Shown piece by piece: positions 1 to 7,576 of a stretch of 64,000 nucleotides of DNA (its first letter is position 1; every line of letters begins with the position of its first letter). The stretch comes from CBDFLA01 sp965248915 (lineage in GTDB: Bacteria > Pseudomonadota > Alphaproteobacteria > M2410): the NCBI GenBank assembly GCA_965248915.1, contig OZ252216.1, positions 1,488,001 to 1,552,000 on the forward strand, given 5' to 3'. Position numbers and translations under genes: made by a program. The notes beneath the pieces are model-generated. The model did not search any database. It worked only from the letters and a program-made list of their open reading frames with translations, and was not told the DNA's origin.

Positions 1-2184
1 CAAGATCTCGTCCGCCAGCGGCTTCTTGATGCTCTCCTGGATGACACGCGCCAAGGGCCTCGCCCCAAACTTTTCGTCATAACCACGTTTCGACAACCAA
101 GCGATAGAGTCGTCCGTCAACTCAAAGGTTACATTGCGATCATCCAACTGAGCTTCAAGTTCGAGTACAAACTTCTGAACCACCTTGTGAATAACCTCAG
201 GCGGAAGGCTGTTAAAGCCAATGGTCGCATCGAGACGGTTGCGAAACTCCGGCGTAAACAAGCGATTGATCGCTTCTTCGTCCTCACCTTCACGCTTGTC
301 GCGGCCAAAGCCGATGGCTTCTTTCTGCATCTCCGCAGCGCCAGCGTTCGAGGTCATAATCAGAACCACGTTTCTGAAATCAATCTTCTTGCCGTTGTGG
401 TCGGTGAGTTTTCCGTGATCCATGATTTGCAACAGGATATTGAACAGATCTGGATGTGCTTTTTCGATTTCATCGAGCAACAATACACTGTGCGGATGTT
501 GGTCAATACCGTCGGTCAGCAACCCACCCTGGTCGAACCCAACATATCCCGGAGGCGCCCCAATCAATCGGGAAACTGTGTGACGCTCCATATATTCAGA
601 CATGTCGAACCGTAGCAGTTCAACACCCATGGTGCTGGCAAGCTGTTTTGCAACTTCCGTCTTCCCAACACCGGTGGGACCCGTGAAGAGATAACACCCA
701 ATGGGTTTTTCAGGCTCGCGCAATCCGGCGCGCGAAAGCTTGATGGCCGCAGCGAGTTGATCAATAGCTTTGTCTTGGCCGTACACCACTCGTTTCAAGT
801 TCTTGTCGAGGTCACGAAGGACTTGCGAGTCATCTTTAGAGACAGATTTCGGCGGTATCCGCGCCATTTTTGAAACGACAGATTCGATTTCTTTAACGCC
901 GATTTTCTTCTTACGTTTGTTTTCCGGAACCAACATCTGAGAAGCACCGGCTTCATCAATCACATCGATAGCTTTGTCGGGAAGTTTGCGGTCACCAATG
1001 TATTTTGCCGACAGGTCGACAGCTGATTTGATCGCCTCGTTTGTGTATTTAAGATTGTGAAACTCTTCGAAATAAGGTTTCAGCCCTTTGAGGATCTTAA
1101 TCGTGTCCGGAATGCTGGGTTCCATCACGTCGATCTTCTGAAACCGGCGTACCAAGGCCCGGTCCTTCTCAAAGTGCTGCCTAAATTCCTTGTATGTAGT
1201 CGACCCAATACAGCGCAGATTTCCGCTGGCCAATGCGGGCTTCAAGAGGTTAGAGGCATCCATCGCACCACCACTTGTCGCGCCGGCACCAATCACCGTG
1301 TGAATCTCATCAATGAAGAGGATCGCCCCTTCATACTCCTCAAGCTCTTTCAAAACCGCTTTGATGCGTTCTTCGAAATCGCCGCGATAACGCGTGCCCG
1401 CAAGAAGCGACCCCATGTCGAGACAGAAGATTGTCGCGTCATCAAGCACTTCAGGCACTTCGTGCCGCACGATACGTCTCGCCAAACCTTCAGCAATCGC
1501 CGTCTTGCCAACGCCAGGATCGCCAACGAAGAGTGGGTTGTTCTTTGATCGGCGACAGAGAATTTGAATGGTACGTTCAACTTCAGCATCGCGCCCAATA
1601 AGTGGATCAATCTTGCCATCAAGGGCGCGCTGATTGAGATTGGCGCAATAGGCTTCTAGCGCTTCACTGCCCTGTTTTACAACCTCTTCGGCGTCTTCCA
1701 GATCTTCGTCTGCACCATGAATAGGTTTACCTTCTGACATGCCCGCTCGCTTGGCCACACCATGGCTAATATACTTGACCGCGTCGTAACGGGTCATGTC
1801 TTGCTCTTGTAAGAAAAAGGCAGCATGGCTTTCGCGCTCGGCAAAGAGGGCTATCAGAACATTTGCGCCAGTAACCTCTTCACGTCCTGACGATTGCACA
1901 TGAATGACCGCGCGCTGAATAACTCTCTGAAAACCGGCCGTCGGCTTAGCTTCATCACCGTCGGAAACAATCATGCTTGAAAGTTCACTATCGATGTAAT
2001 TCGACAGTCTCTCTTCCAATACATCGAGTTCAACATTGCACGCACGCATAACGGCGGCCGCGTCTTGGTCATTGACCAATGCCAACAGGAGATGTTCAAG
2101 CGTTGCGTATTCGTGATTGCGCTCACTCGCAAAGGCAAGGGCTGCATGGAGGGCTTGTTCAAGACTCTTTGAATACGATGGCAA
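1..2184 (-). CDS. clpA: ATP-dependent Clp protease ATP-binding subunit ClpA (3' end cut off)
   Basis: ClpA is the AAA+ unfoldase that feeds substrates to ClpP. The window holds 728 codons; the usual length is about 760-780, so only the last few dozen residues lie beyond the left edge. Clp N-domain at residues 1-145, first AAA+ module with Walker A GDPGVGKT near 221-228 and Walker B ILFIDEIH near 288-295, second module with GPTGVGKT near 502-509 and a LLLDEIEKAHP Walker B. There is no long middle coiled coil, which separates it from ClpB. The start is a TTG at 2184-2182 preceded by AAGGAG; no ATG fits the N-domain. It follows clpS by 7 bases, so the adaptor and the unfoldase are co-transcribed, the standard arrangement. 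Confidence 0.97.
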   Translation of the reverse strand, partial: MPSYSKSLEQALHAALAFASERNHEYATLEHLLLALVNDQDAAAVMRACNVELDVLEERLSNYIDSELSSMIVSDGDEAKPTAGFQRVIQRAVIHVQSSGREEVTGANVLIALFAERESHAAFFLQEQDMTRYDAVKYISHGVAKRAGMSEGKPIHGADEDLEDAEEVVKQGSEALEAYCANLNQRALDGKIDPLIGRDAEVERTIQILCRRSKNNPLFVGDPGVGKTAIAEGLARRIVRHEVPEVLDDATIFCLDMGSLLAGTRYRGDFEERIKAVLKELEEYEGAILFIDEIHTVIGAGATSGGAMDASNLLKPALASGNLRCIGSTTYKEFRQHFEKDRALVRRFQKIDVMEPSIPDTIKILKGLKPYFEEFHNLKYTNEAIKSAVDLSAKYIGDRKLPDKAIDVIDEAGASQMLVPENKRKKKIGVKEIESVVSKMARIPPKSVSKDDSQVLRDLDKNLKRVVYGQDKAIDQLAAAIKLSRAGLREPEKPIGCYLFTGPTGVGKTEVAKQLASTMGVELLRFDMSEYMERHTVSRLIGAPPGYVGFDQGGLLTDGIDQHPHSVLLLDEIEKAHPDLFNILLQIMDHGKLTDHNGKKIDFRNVVLIMTSNAGAAEMQKEAIGFGRDKREGEDEEAINRLFTPEFRNRLDATIGFNSLPPEVIHKVVQKFVLELEAQLDDRNVTFELTDDSIAWLSKRGYDEKFGARPLARVIQESIKKPLADEIL

Positions 2185-2191
2185 CGCTTAG

Positions 2192-2578
2192 TTACTCCTT
2201 TTCCATTGTGCACTGTAGAGGGTGCTGATGTCGTCGCGCTTCGTCAATGACTTGTGCGACTTTGGTTTCGGCGACCTCATATGTGAACACACCGCAAATG
2301 CCCACCCCATTTTGGTGGACGTGCAACATGATGCGAGTAGCTTCCATCTCGCCCTTGTTAAAATACCTTTCAAGGATAAAGATGACGAACTCCATAGGCG
2401 TGTAGTCGTCGTTCAACAACAACACACGGTAAAGAGACGGCTTCTTGGTCTTCGGCTTCGGTTTTGTGATCAATCCGGTCGAAGGGCCGTTTTGATCGTC
2501 TTTGCCGTTTTCTTCCGACATTGTCGTCGTTCGATTCACTCTCACATTGGAATCAGTGTGACTGAGAAAATTGGCCAT
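2192..2578 (-). CDS. clpS: ClpS adaptor protein
   Basis: ClpS binds N-degron substrates and hands them to ClpA. The product is 128 residues with the ClpS core from about residue 50 to the end: the NDDYTPMEFV segment carries the conserved Asp, Thr and Met of the N-degron pocket, followed by the MLHVHQNG helix/turn region and the EVAETK segment. The first 45 residues are hydrophilic and Lys/Pro rich, as in the flexible N-terminal extension of the family. An internal ATG at 2521 (residue 20, MSEENGKDD) is an equally plausible start; neither start has a strong Shine-Dalgarno sequence. It is immediately upstream of clpA. Confidence 0.95.
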   Translation of the reverse strand: MANFLSHTDSNVRVNRTTTMSEENGKDDQNGPSTGLITKPKPKTKKPSLYRVLLLNDDYTPMEFVIFILERYFNKGEMEATRIMLHVHQNGVGICGVFTYEVAETKVAQVIDEARRHQHPLQCTMEKE

Positions 2579-2694
2579 TTCTAGTACTACTATGATCCCT
2601 TGGTTAAATTTCGTCGCGGCTGTGACTAACGACCTCTTAGAATCTCAGAATAGTAAATAGGCGTTACCGCAAGATTGCAAAGCCCAGATAGAGA

Positions 2695-2724
2695 TAAAAA
2701 AAGCCCAGGCATTATTGCCTGAGC
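2695..2724 (-). terminator. Rho-independent terminator after the phasin gene
   Basis: Read on the minus strand, a 9-bp stem (GCTCAGGCA / TGCCTGGGC, with one G-U type pair) closes a four-base AATA-type loop and runs straight into seven T residues. It lies about 30 bases after the phasin stop codon and separates that gene from clpS. Confidence 0.88.
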
Positions 2725-2756
2725 CCCAAATTCGAAGTTCTAGAAGGATGAGACCC

Positions 2757-3224
2757 TTAGAAACGGCTGCCTTGTGCGAATTGCATAAATGCACTCATGC
2801 GGCTGTTGAGCGGTGCGGTGGCGGCTTGAACGCCTTCTGTCCACATTTCCCCAATGCGGCTCATTTGGCTCATGTAGCCCTCAACAACTGTCTTTGTGTA
2901 CTCGCTTTGCATTTCAACAACTTCTTGAAAGCTCTGCGCACTCAAAGCCTTAACGGCAACAGCTGCACCACCCTCGAGCGTCTTTTGGTGGAAAGCCACA
3001 GCTTCTGCTGCAATCTTCTCTACGCTTTCGGGCGAGACTTTTGCGCTCTCAACCCAGGCTTCAAGATTTTCTTTGTAAAAAGCGGTCATGTTGTCAGAAC
3101 CGGCAAATGCCTTCTGCCATTGAGCAGTCATGGCCTCCACGCCTTGCATCATGGACACATCCGTTGTCTTCGTGGCCTTAACTTTTGCGCCACTTTTGGC
3201 TGATTTCGTCTTCTTCTCGGTCAT
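2757..3224 (-). CDS. Phasin family protein
   Basis: Phasins coat polyhydroxyalkanoate granules and control their size and number. The protein has 155 residues, starts with a Lys-rich stretch (MTEKKTKSAKSGAKVKATK) and continues as an amphipathic helical domain with the family's typical run of FYKENLEAWVESAKV, then VAFHQKTLEGGAAVAVKALS and QSFQEVVEMQSEYTK. The conserved helices of the Phasin_2 type are recognisable at residues 40-130. It stands alone between a terminator and a 450-base noncoding stretch. No PHA synthase or depolymerase is nearby, so the role in polymer storage is inferred from family only. Confidence 0.88.
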   Translation of the reverse strand: MTEKKTKSAKSGAKVKATKTTDVSMMQGVEAMTAQWQKAFAGSDNMTAFYKENLEAWVESAKVSPESVEKIAAEAVAFHQKTLEGGAAVAVKALSAQSFQEVVEMQSEYTKTVVEGYMSQMSRIGEMWTEGVQAATAPLNSRMSAFMQFAQGSRF

Positions 3225-3677
3225 CTCATCCTCACAAAATTGACGGCTCTACTCAATTTCTGGTCATTTTTGACACCGGAGAAGAACCCGTATCTGCTTT
3301 GCTGCAGCGCAACATAGGCCTTCAATATTCCAGTAAAAATGGCAGGTCAAGCAACGCTTCCGCAACGCGGCAAAGGCATCAGATGCCCAAACCAACCACT
3401 TCAAACTGGTTTACGGGTTGGTAAGGCAGTTTCTCTAAGGTTTCCCACAGATAATCAACCGCCCGGTCCTCGGATCGCTGGATTTGCCAAATTAAGGACT
3501 GAAGTCAGTAATCATGATGTCACTTTTTCCAGAAATCCTGACGGCATTCGATTATTCTATACGCCTTGGTGCGGGAGGGGGTCCCTTTGAGCTTTTGAGC
3601 TTTCTGGGCGTGTCGGCATTATCCGCACTAACGCTAAGGTAGAAACCAGACAAGACCGGTAATGTCTTCACAGCTAA
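3225..3677. other. Noncoding stretch between phasin and carboxypeptidase genes
   Basis: These 453 bases separate two divergently transcribed genes and must hold both promoters. Short open frames here show no family resemblance and no good ribosome binding site. The only notable element is a TTGC-N6-GCAA dyad, given separately. No tRNA, terminator or repeat was recognised. Confidence 0.6.
3299..3312. promoter_or_regulatory. TGC/GCA dyad upstream of phasin, possible PhaR site
   Basis: The sequence TTGCTGCAGCGCAA is an inverted repeat (TTGC and GCAA around TGCAGC) about 75 bases upstream of the phasin start. PhaR repressors of Paracoccus-type bacteria bind TGC-rich dyads with GCA partners in phasin promoters, and this site has that character. 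The link is inference from position and sequence style; phaR itself is not in the window. Confidence 0.3.
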
Positions 3678-5060
3678 GTGGGTGGTCCTGTGAAAGATCT
3701 AGAGTATGGAGTATTGGCTTGTTGCCGTTGGGCGTCGACGAGAGCACGGATGACGCTTGCTCTTTTCGCTCTGTTCATGGCGGCACTCTTGACGAGCGTG
3801 GCAACGCCAGCAGCAAACGCCAATTCAAAATACTCTGCGATTGTCATTGATGCCGAAACAGGAACGGTACTCTTCTCTCGCAAATCTGAATCCTCCAGAT
3901 ACCCCGCCTCGCTCACCAAAATCATGACCCTCTATCTGACATTCGAGGCTCTTGATACCGGGAAGTTGAAACTCGATCAAAAACTGACCGTCTCAAAACG
4001 CGCTTCCGGCCAAGCCCCTTCAAAGCTCTGGCTACAACCGGGCGAAAAGATCACGGTCGAAGAAGCCATTCACGCCCTGGTCACCAAGTCGGCCAATGAT
4101 GTGGCAACAGTACTTTCGGAAGCGGTGGCCGGTACCGAGTATCAATTCACACTCGAGATGACGCAAAAAGCCCGCTCATTAGGCATGCGCAACACGCGCT
4201 TCATGAACGCGTCCGGCCTGCCCAATCGGCGGCAGAAGTCGACAGCCTCTGATCTTGCCATCCTTGGCCAACGCATCTCCGATGACTTTCCTCAGTACTA
4301 TCACTACTTCTCGGTTAAGAGCTTTTCATGGAAGGGCAAGACCTACAAGAGCCACAACTCCCTCTTGAAGAATTACAAAGGGACCGATGGCATCAAGACA
4401 GGATATACCCGCGCTTCAGGCTTCAATTTGACCACATCTGTGGAAAGAGACGGCCACCGCCTCATCGGTGTTGTTCTTGGTGGCAAAAGCGCCAAATCCC
4501 GTGACGCGCACATGAAGTACATCCTCGATAAGACATTCAATCGTCTAAGCTCGAACCCGTCACTGGTTCCACAACTGACGAGCGTTCCTTCACCCCGGCC
4601 CAAGCCGACCGAGCTTTACCTGGCAGATTCCCGCCCAACGCGGAAACCCTCTTACATGTTTGGCGTGAGTGAAGATGGGGCACCGGAGCTTGCCGTATCT
4701 CTTGACGGCGTCAGCACATTACGCCTGTCGACCGGTGAGAACATCATTTCATACGATCCACCAGCAGCCGAGCAGGGTGATCTAACGCCGACCGAATTGG
4801 GCGCTCAATGGGGAATACAAATTGGCGCGTTCTCAGAGGCAGAGAAAGCGCGCAATCAACTGGAAGCCACGCAGAAAATGGACCCCCATCGCCTCTCGAT
4901 GGACAAGACTGTTATCGCTCCGTTTGAGACCGTCGAAGGTGAAGTCTACCGCGCCCGGTTTGGCCCCATGGCAGAAAACAAAGCCCGCGATGCTTGCAAG
5001 GCCCTGACCAACAAAGGCGTTTCATGCTTTGCGGTACACGATTCCGACTGGCTGTTTTGA
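3678..5060 (+). CDS. D-alanyl-D-alanine carboxypeptidase (S11, PBP5/6 type) with C-terminal SPOR domain
   Basis: A penicillin-binding peptidase of family S11 that trims the terminal D-Ala of peptidoglycan stem peptides in the periplasm. All three active-site motifs are present: SLTK at 78-81, SAN at 138-140 and KTG at 240-242. A hydrophobic segment at 25-45 ending in ANA is a signal peptide. After a Pro-rich linker the last 85 residues (376-460; WGIQIGAFSEAEKARNQL and following) form a SPOR domain, which binds denuded glycan strands at division sites. The open frame begins with GTG at 3678; TTG at 3714 or ATG at 3750 are alternatives, and because positive charges precede the hydrophobic core the upstream starts look better than 3750. 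It faces mipZ tail to tail, 13 bases apart. Confidence 0.93.
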   Translation: MGGPVKDLEYGVLACCRWASTRARMTLALFALFMAALLTSVATPAANANSKYSAIVIDAETGTVLFSRKSESSRYPASLTKIMTLYLTFEALDTGKLKLDQKLTVSKRASGQAPSKLWLQPGEKITVEEAIHALVTKSANDVATVLSEAVAGTEYQFTLEMTQKARSLGMRNTRFMNASGLPNRRQKSTASDLAILGQRISDDFPQYYHYFSVKSFSWKGKTYKSHNSLLKNYKGTDGIKTGYTRASGFNLTTSVERDGHRLIGVVLGGKSAKSRDAHMKYILDKTFNRLSSNPSLVPQLTSVPSPRPKPTELYLADSRPTRKPSYMFGVSEDGAPELAVSLDGVSTLRLSTGENIISYDPPAAEQGDLTPTELGAQWGIQIGAFSEAEKARNQLEATQKMDPHRLSMDKTVIAPFETVEGEVYRARFGPMAENKARDACKALTNKGVSCFAVHDSDWLF

Positions 5061-5073
5061 TTTTTGCTAAGAG

Positions 5074-5982
5074 TTAGATCTCGACATCACCAGCAGTCAA
5101 GCCAGGCAACTCAAGTGTCACAATCAGTTCCCGCACTTCCTGTCGCGCAGCTATGTGAGACATTGTGAGTTTTGTTCCGGCATTCCCTTCGGTGAGATCC
5201 AACAGAGTCTGACCGGTTGGGAACAATTCTCTGAAGATCACCCGCTCTCCAAAGCCTGGCGCAATACGAAAACCAATGCGCGGAGCAAGAGCGGTTAGAA
5301 CTTCGCCGACGCGGCGCTTGTTGCGCGCATCAAGACTTGAGATGCGGTTGCGCATCACGACCCAATCAATGGAGGCCCGGGATTCCAAGGCGCGGTTCTT
5401 CCGGCTATCCCAAACAAGTTCGCTGTAAAGCGACGGACCCAGAACATCCAGGGTCTCTGGGTTGATCTCAGCCAGAAGGTCAAAATCAACGAAACTATCG
5501 TTCATCGGCGTGATGAGCGTGTCCGCAACGGAATGGCCCAAGCGAGAAAGATGCGTATCGCTTCCAGGACTATCAATGATGACAAAATCATAGTCACTGA
5601 GCTCATCCATCACGCCATTGAAAACATCGCGCTCTTCTTCTTCCGCGACCTGCACTGCATCACGTTCGCTCCGCTCTAAAACAAACGATTTTGGAAATGG
5701 CAGATCGGCCTCTTTGCGCTCACACCAATCCGCTCTATTTTCGAGGTAACGTGTCAGGCTACGTTGTCGACTATCAAGGTCGATTGCGCCAACTCTCTTG
5801 CCCAATTTCATCAGGGCAACTACCACATGCATCGCGGTCGTGGACTTGCCTGATCCACCTTTCTCGTTGCCAAGAACGACATAATGAGGACGCTTCTCAG
5901 GAGATGTTTGGGCAGTCGCATTCGACCCAAGATTTAGGGGTGTGCTGAGCTGCTCAGAGAGATTTCGCCGACTGAGGTTCAT
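5074..5982 (-). CDS. mipZ: MipZ-type division plane positioning ATPase
   Basis: MipZ is a ParA-family ATPase that forms a gradient from the ParB-bound poles and inhibits FtsZ assembly away from midcell; it is characteristic of Alphaproteobacteria. The 302-residue protein has the deviant Walker A motif KGGSGKST at 41-48, after a poorly conserved 30-residue N-terminus, then AIDLDSRQRSLTRYLENR, which is typical of MipZ rather than of ParA, and the Walker B region FVIIDSPGSD. Length and C-terminal half (VVMRNRISSLDARNKRR, FRELFPTGQTLLDL) match the family. No strong ribosome binding site precedes the ATG. parAB are not nearby, which is normal for mipZ. Confidence 0.95.
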   Translation of the reverse strand: MNLSRRNLSEQLSTPLNLGSNATAQTSPEKRPHYVVLGNEKGGSGKSTTAMHVVVALMKLGKRVGAIDLDSRQRSLTRYLENRADWCERKEADLPFPKSFVLERSERDAVQVAEEEERDVFNGVMDELSDYDFVIIDSPGSDTHLSRLGHSVADTLITPMNDSFVDFDLLAEINPETLDVLGPSLYSELVWDSRKNRALESRASIDWVVMRNRISSLDARNKRRVGEVLTALAPRIGFRIAPGFGERVIFRELFPTGQTLLDLTEGNAGTKLTMSHIAARQEVRELIVTLELPGLTAGDVEI

Positions 5983-6230
5983 GTGCTAGAGGGTCCCAAT
6001 TTGTTGACGCAAGATCCAATTATTTCGACTCGCGACCATCTACCTACATACCGCAATCATGATACCAGGAACAGTGTTAAGGAATTCCAATTGAGAACAT
6101 GTGGAAGGCGAAAAACACCAGAAGCGCCTGATTCTACTTCAAAAACTGCACCTACCGTCTATAGTCCCCAGAACCCTTTTTAGGCAATCCTCGTGTTAAC
6201 CATGTTTCCTTTGAACGTCGACTTATCCAC

Positions 6231-7109
6231 ATGACCAACACAGTCTCATCCGAACCACCTATCGTTCGAACAATTGCCGAACTTCGTGAAACGGTTCGCA
6301 ACTGGCGTATGGCCGGACACAAGATTGCGTTTGTGCCCACAATGGGCGCTTTGCACGAAGGTCATCTCTCTCTTATCGAACTGGCTGACCAAAGCGCCAG
6401 CAGGGTCATCGTCAGCATTTTCGTCAACCCGACGCAATTTGCGCCACACGAAGATTTCGATCACTACCCTCGTGATCTATTCGATGATGTGAACAAACTG
6501 TCGTCTACAAAGACACATCTGGTTTACGCACCCAGTACTGGCGATATGTATGATCCAGATTTCTCGACATCGCTCTCCACTGGATCAATTGCCGAAGGCC
6601 TATGCAGTACAACCCGTCCTCATTTCTTTGGCGGTGTTTCAATCGTTGTTGCCAAACTGCTGCTTCAGTGCTTACCCGACATCGCTGTTTTCGGCGAAAA
6701 GGACTACCAGCAACTTCTCGTCATACGCAGGATGGTTCGCGACTTAAACATCCCGGTTGAAATTTTGGGAAGCCAGACATGTCGCGAATCTGACGGATTG
6801 GCAATTTCTTCTCGAAACGCCTATCTGACTGACAAAGAGCGACACATCGCGCCTTCGCTCTATCAGACCTTGCAAGAGGTCGCGACCAAAATCGTCGAAG
6901 ACAATGATGCGAGCAATGCGATCATTGATGGGATCGTCGCACTGAAGAAAGCAGGATTTGATTCCGTCGATTATCTCGAATTGAGAGACGCCGCAACTTT
7001 GGAGCCTGTTGATAGCCTCGATAACCCGTCACGTCTATTGGCGGCAGTTTTCATAGGCAAGACACGGTTGATCGACAATCTGCCCGTCGACCCTCGACAG
7101 ACGGATTAG
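6231..7109 (+). CDS. panC: Pantothenate synthetase
   Basis: PanC condenses pantoate with beta-alanine using ATP, the last step of vitamin B5 synthesis. The 292-residue product has the nucleotidyltransferase signature PTMGALHEGHLSL (HEGH at 42-45), FVNPTQFAPHEDF, the FGEKDYQQLLVIRRMV segment and the SSRN motif (ISSRNAYLT) that replaces KMSKS. Length agrees with the family. panB is not adjacent. Its stop codon overlaps the stop of the convergent DUF1489 gene by four bases. Confidence 0.96.
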   Translation: MTNTVSSEPPIVRTIAELRETVRNWRMAGHKIAFVPTMGALHEGHLSLIELADQSASRVIVSIFVNPTQFAPHEDFDHYPRDLFDDVNKLSSTKTHLVYAPSTGDMYDPDFSTSLSTGSIAEGLCSTTRPHFFGGVSIVVAKLLLQCLPDIAVFGEKDYQQLLVIRRMVRDLNIPVEILGSQTCRESDGLAISSRNAYLTDKERHIAPSLYQTLQEVATKIVEDNDASNAIIDGIVALKKAGFDSVDYLELRDAATLEPVDSLDNPSRLLAAVFIGKTRLIDNLPVDPRQTD

Positions 7110-7543
7110 AGCAACCCAAGTTCTGAGAGCTCTTTGCGCATATCTTCTGGAAGATCACCTGAAGACTTCGCAATGTCGGCAAAATCCGGTGGAGCCTCTT
7201 CGGCTTTGAGATATCGCCACCCCTGAAATGGGCGTTTCGGTTGCCACCGTGTCGGCACGACCTCTGCATCCAAAACCAACCGGCAGCGCCCAATCCCCTC
7301 ATTGTCTGTAAATTGAACAATGTCGAGCAACTTTTGGCGTATTTGGATTTGTCCCTGAATGACCCAGTAAAGGGATCCCCCAGCAAGGAGTTCATCTTTA
7401 CGTTTCGGTGTCATCCTCGTAACGTGACCAGGAGGTGGTGAAGAAGGGTCTTCAGCATGTTGCGCATGGCGCATCGCAACCCACTCGAACATTTGTTCCA
7501 TCCGGTCGACGCCAACACACAATTTTACCAGATGAACGGTCAT
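7106..7543 (-). CDS. DUF1489 family protein
   Basis: A conserved alphaproteobacterial protein of unknown function. The recognisable family start is MTVHLVKLCVGVD, with later landmarks GGSLYWVIQGQIQIRQ and WRYLKAEEAPPD. I place the start at the ATG at 7543; the frame stays open 11 codons further upstream to 7576, directly against the stop of the upstream carboxylase gene, but those codons do not match the family. The gene ends the leucine-catabolism operon, lying 33 bases after it, so it may be co-transcribed; no functional link is known to me. Confidence 0.9.
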   Translation of the reverse strand: MTVHLVKLCVGVDRMEQMFEWVAMRHAQHAEDPSSPPPGHVTRMTPKRKDELLAGGSLYWVIQGQIQIRQKLLDIVQFTDNEGIGRCRLVLDAEVVPTRWQPKRPFQGWRYLKAEEAPPDFADIAKSSGDLPEDMRKELSELGLL

Positions 7544-7576
7544 TGAAGTTCCGAAAGTTCCAACCTGAAAACCCAA

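Noticed and set aside
1057..1548. A 163-codon open frame on the plus strand
   Set aside because: It lies wholly within clpA on the other strand, and the ClpA frame contains both AAA+ motifs here.
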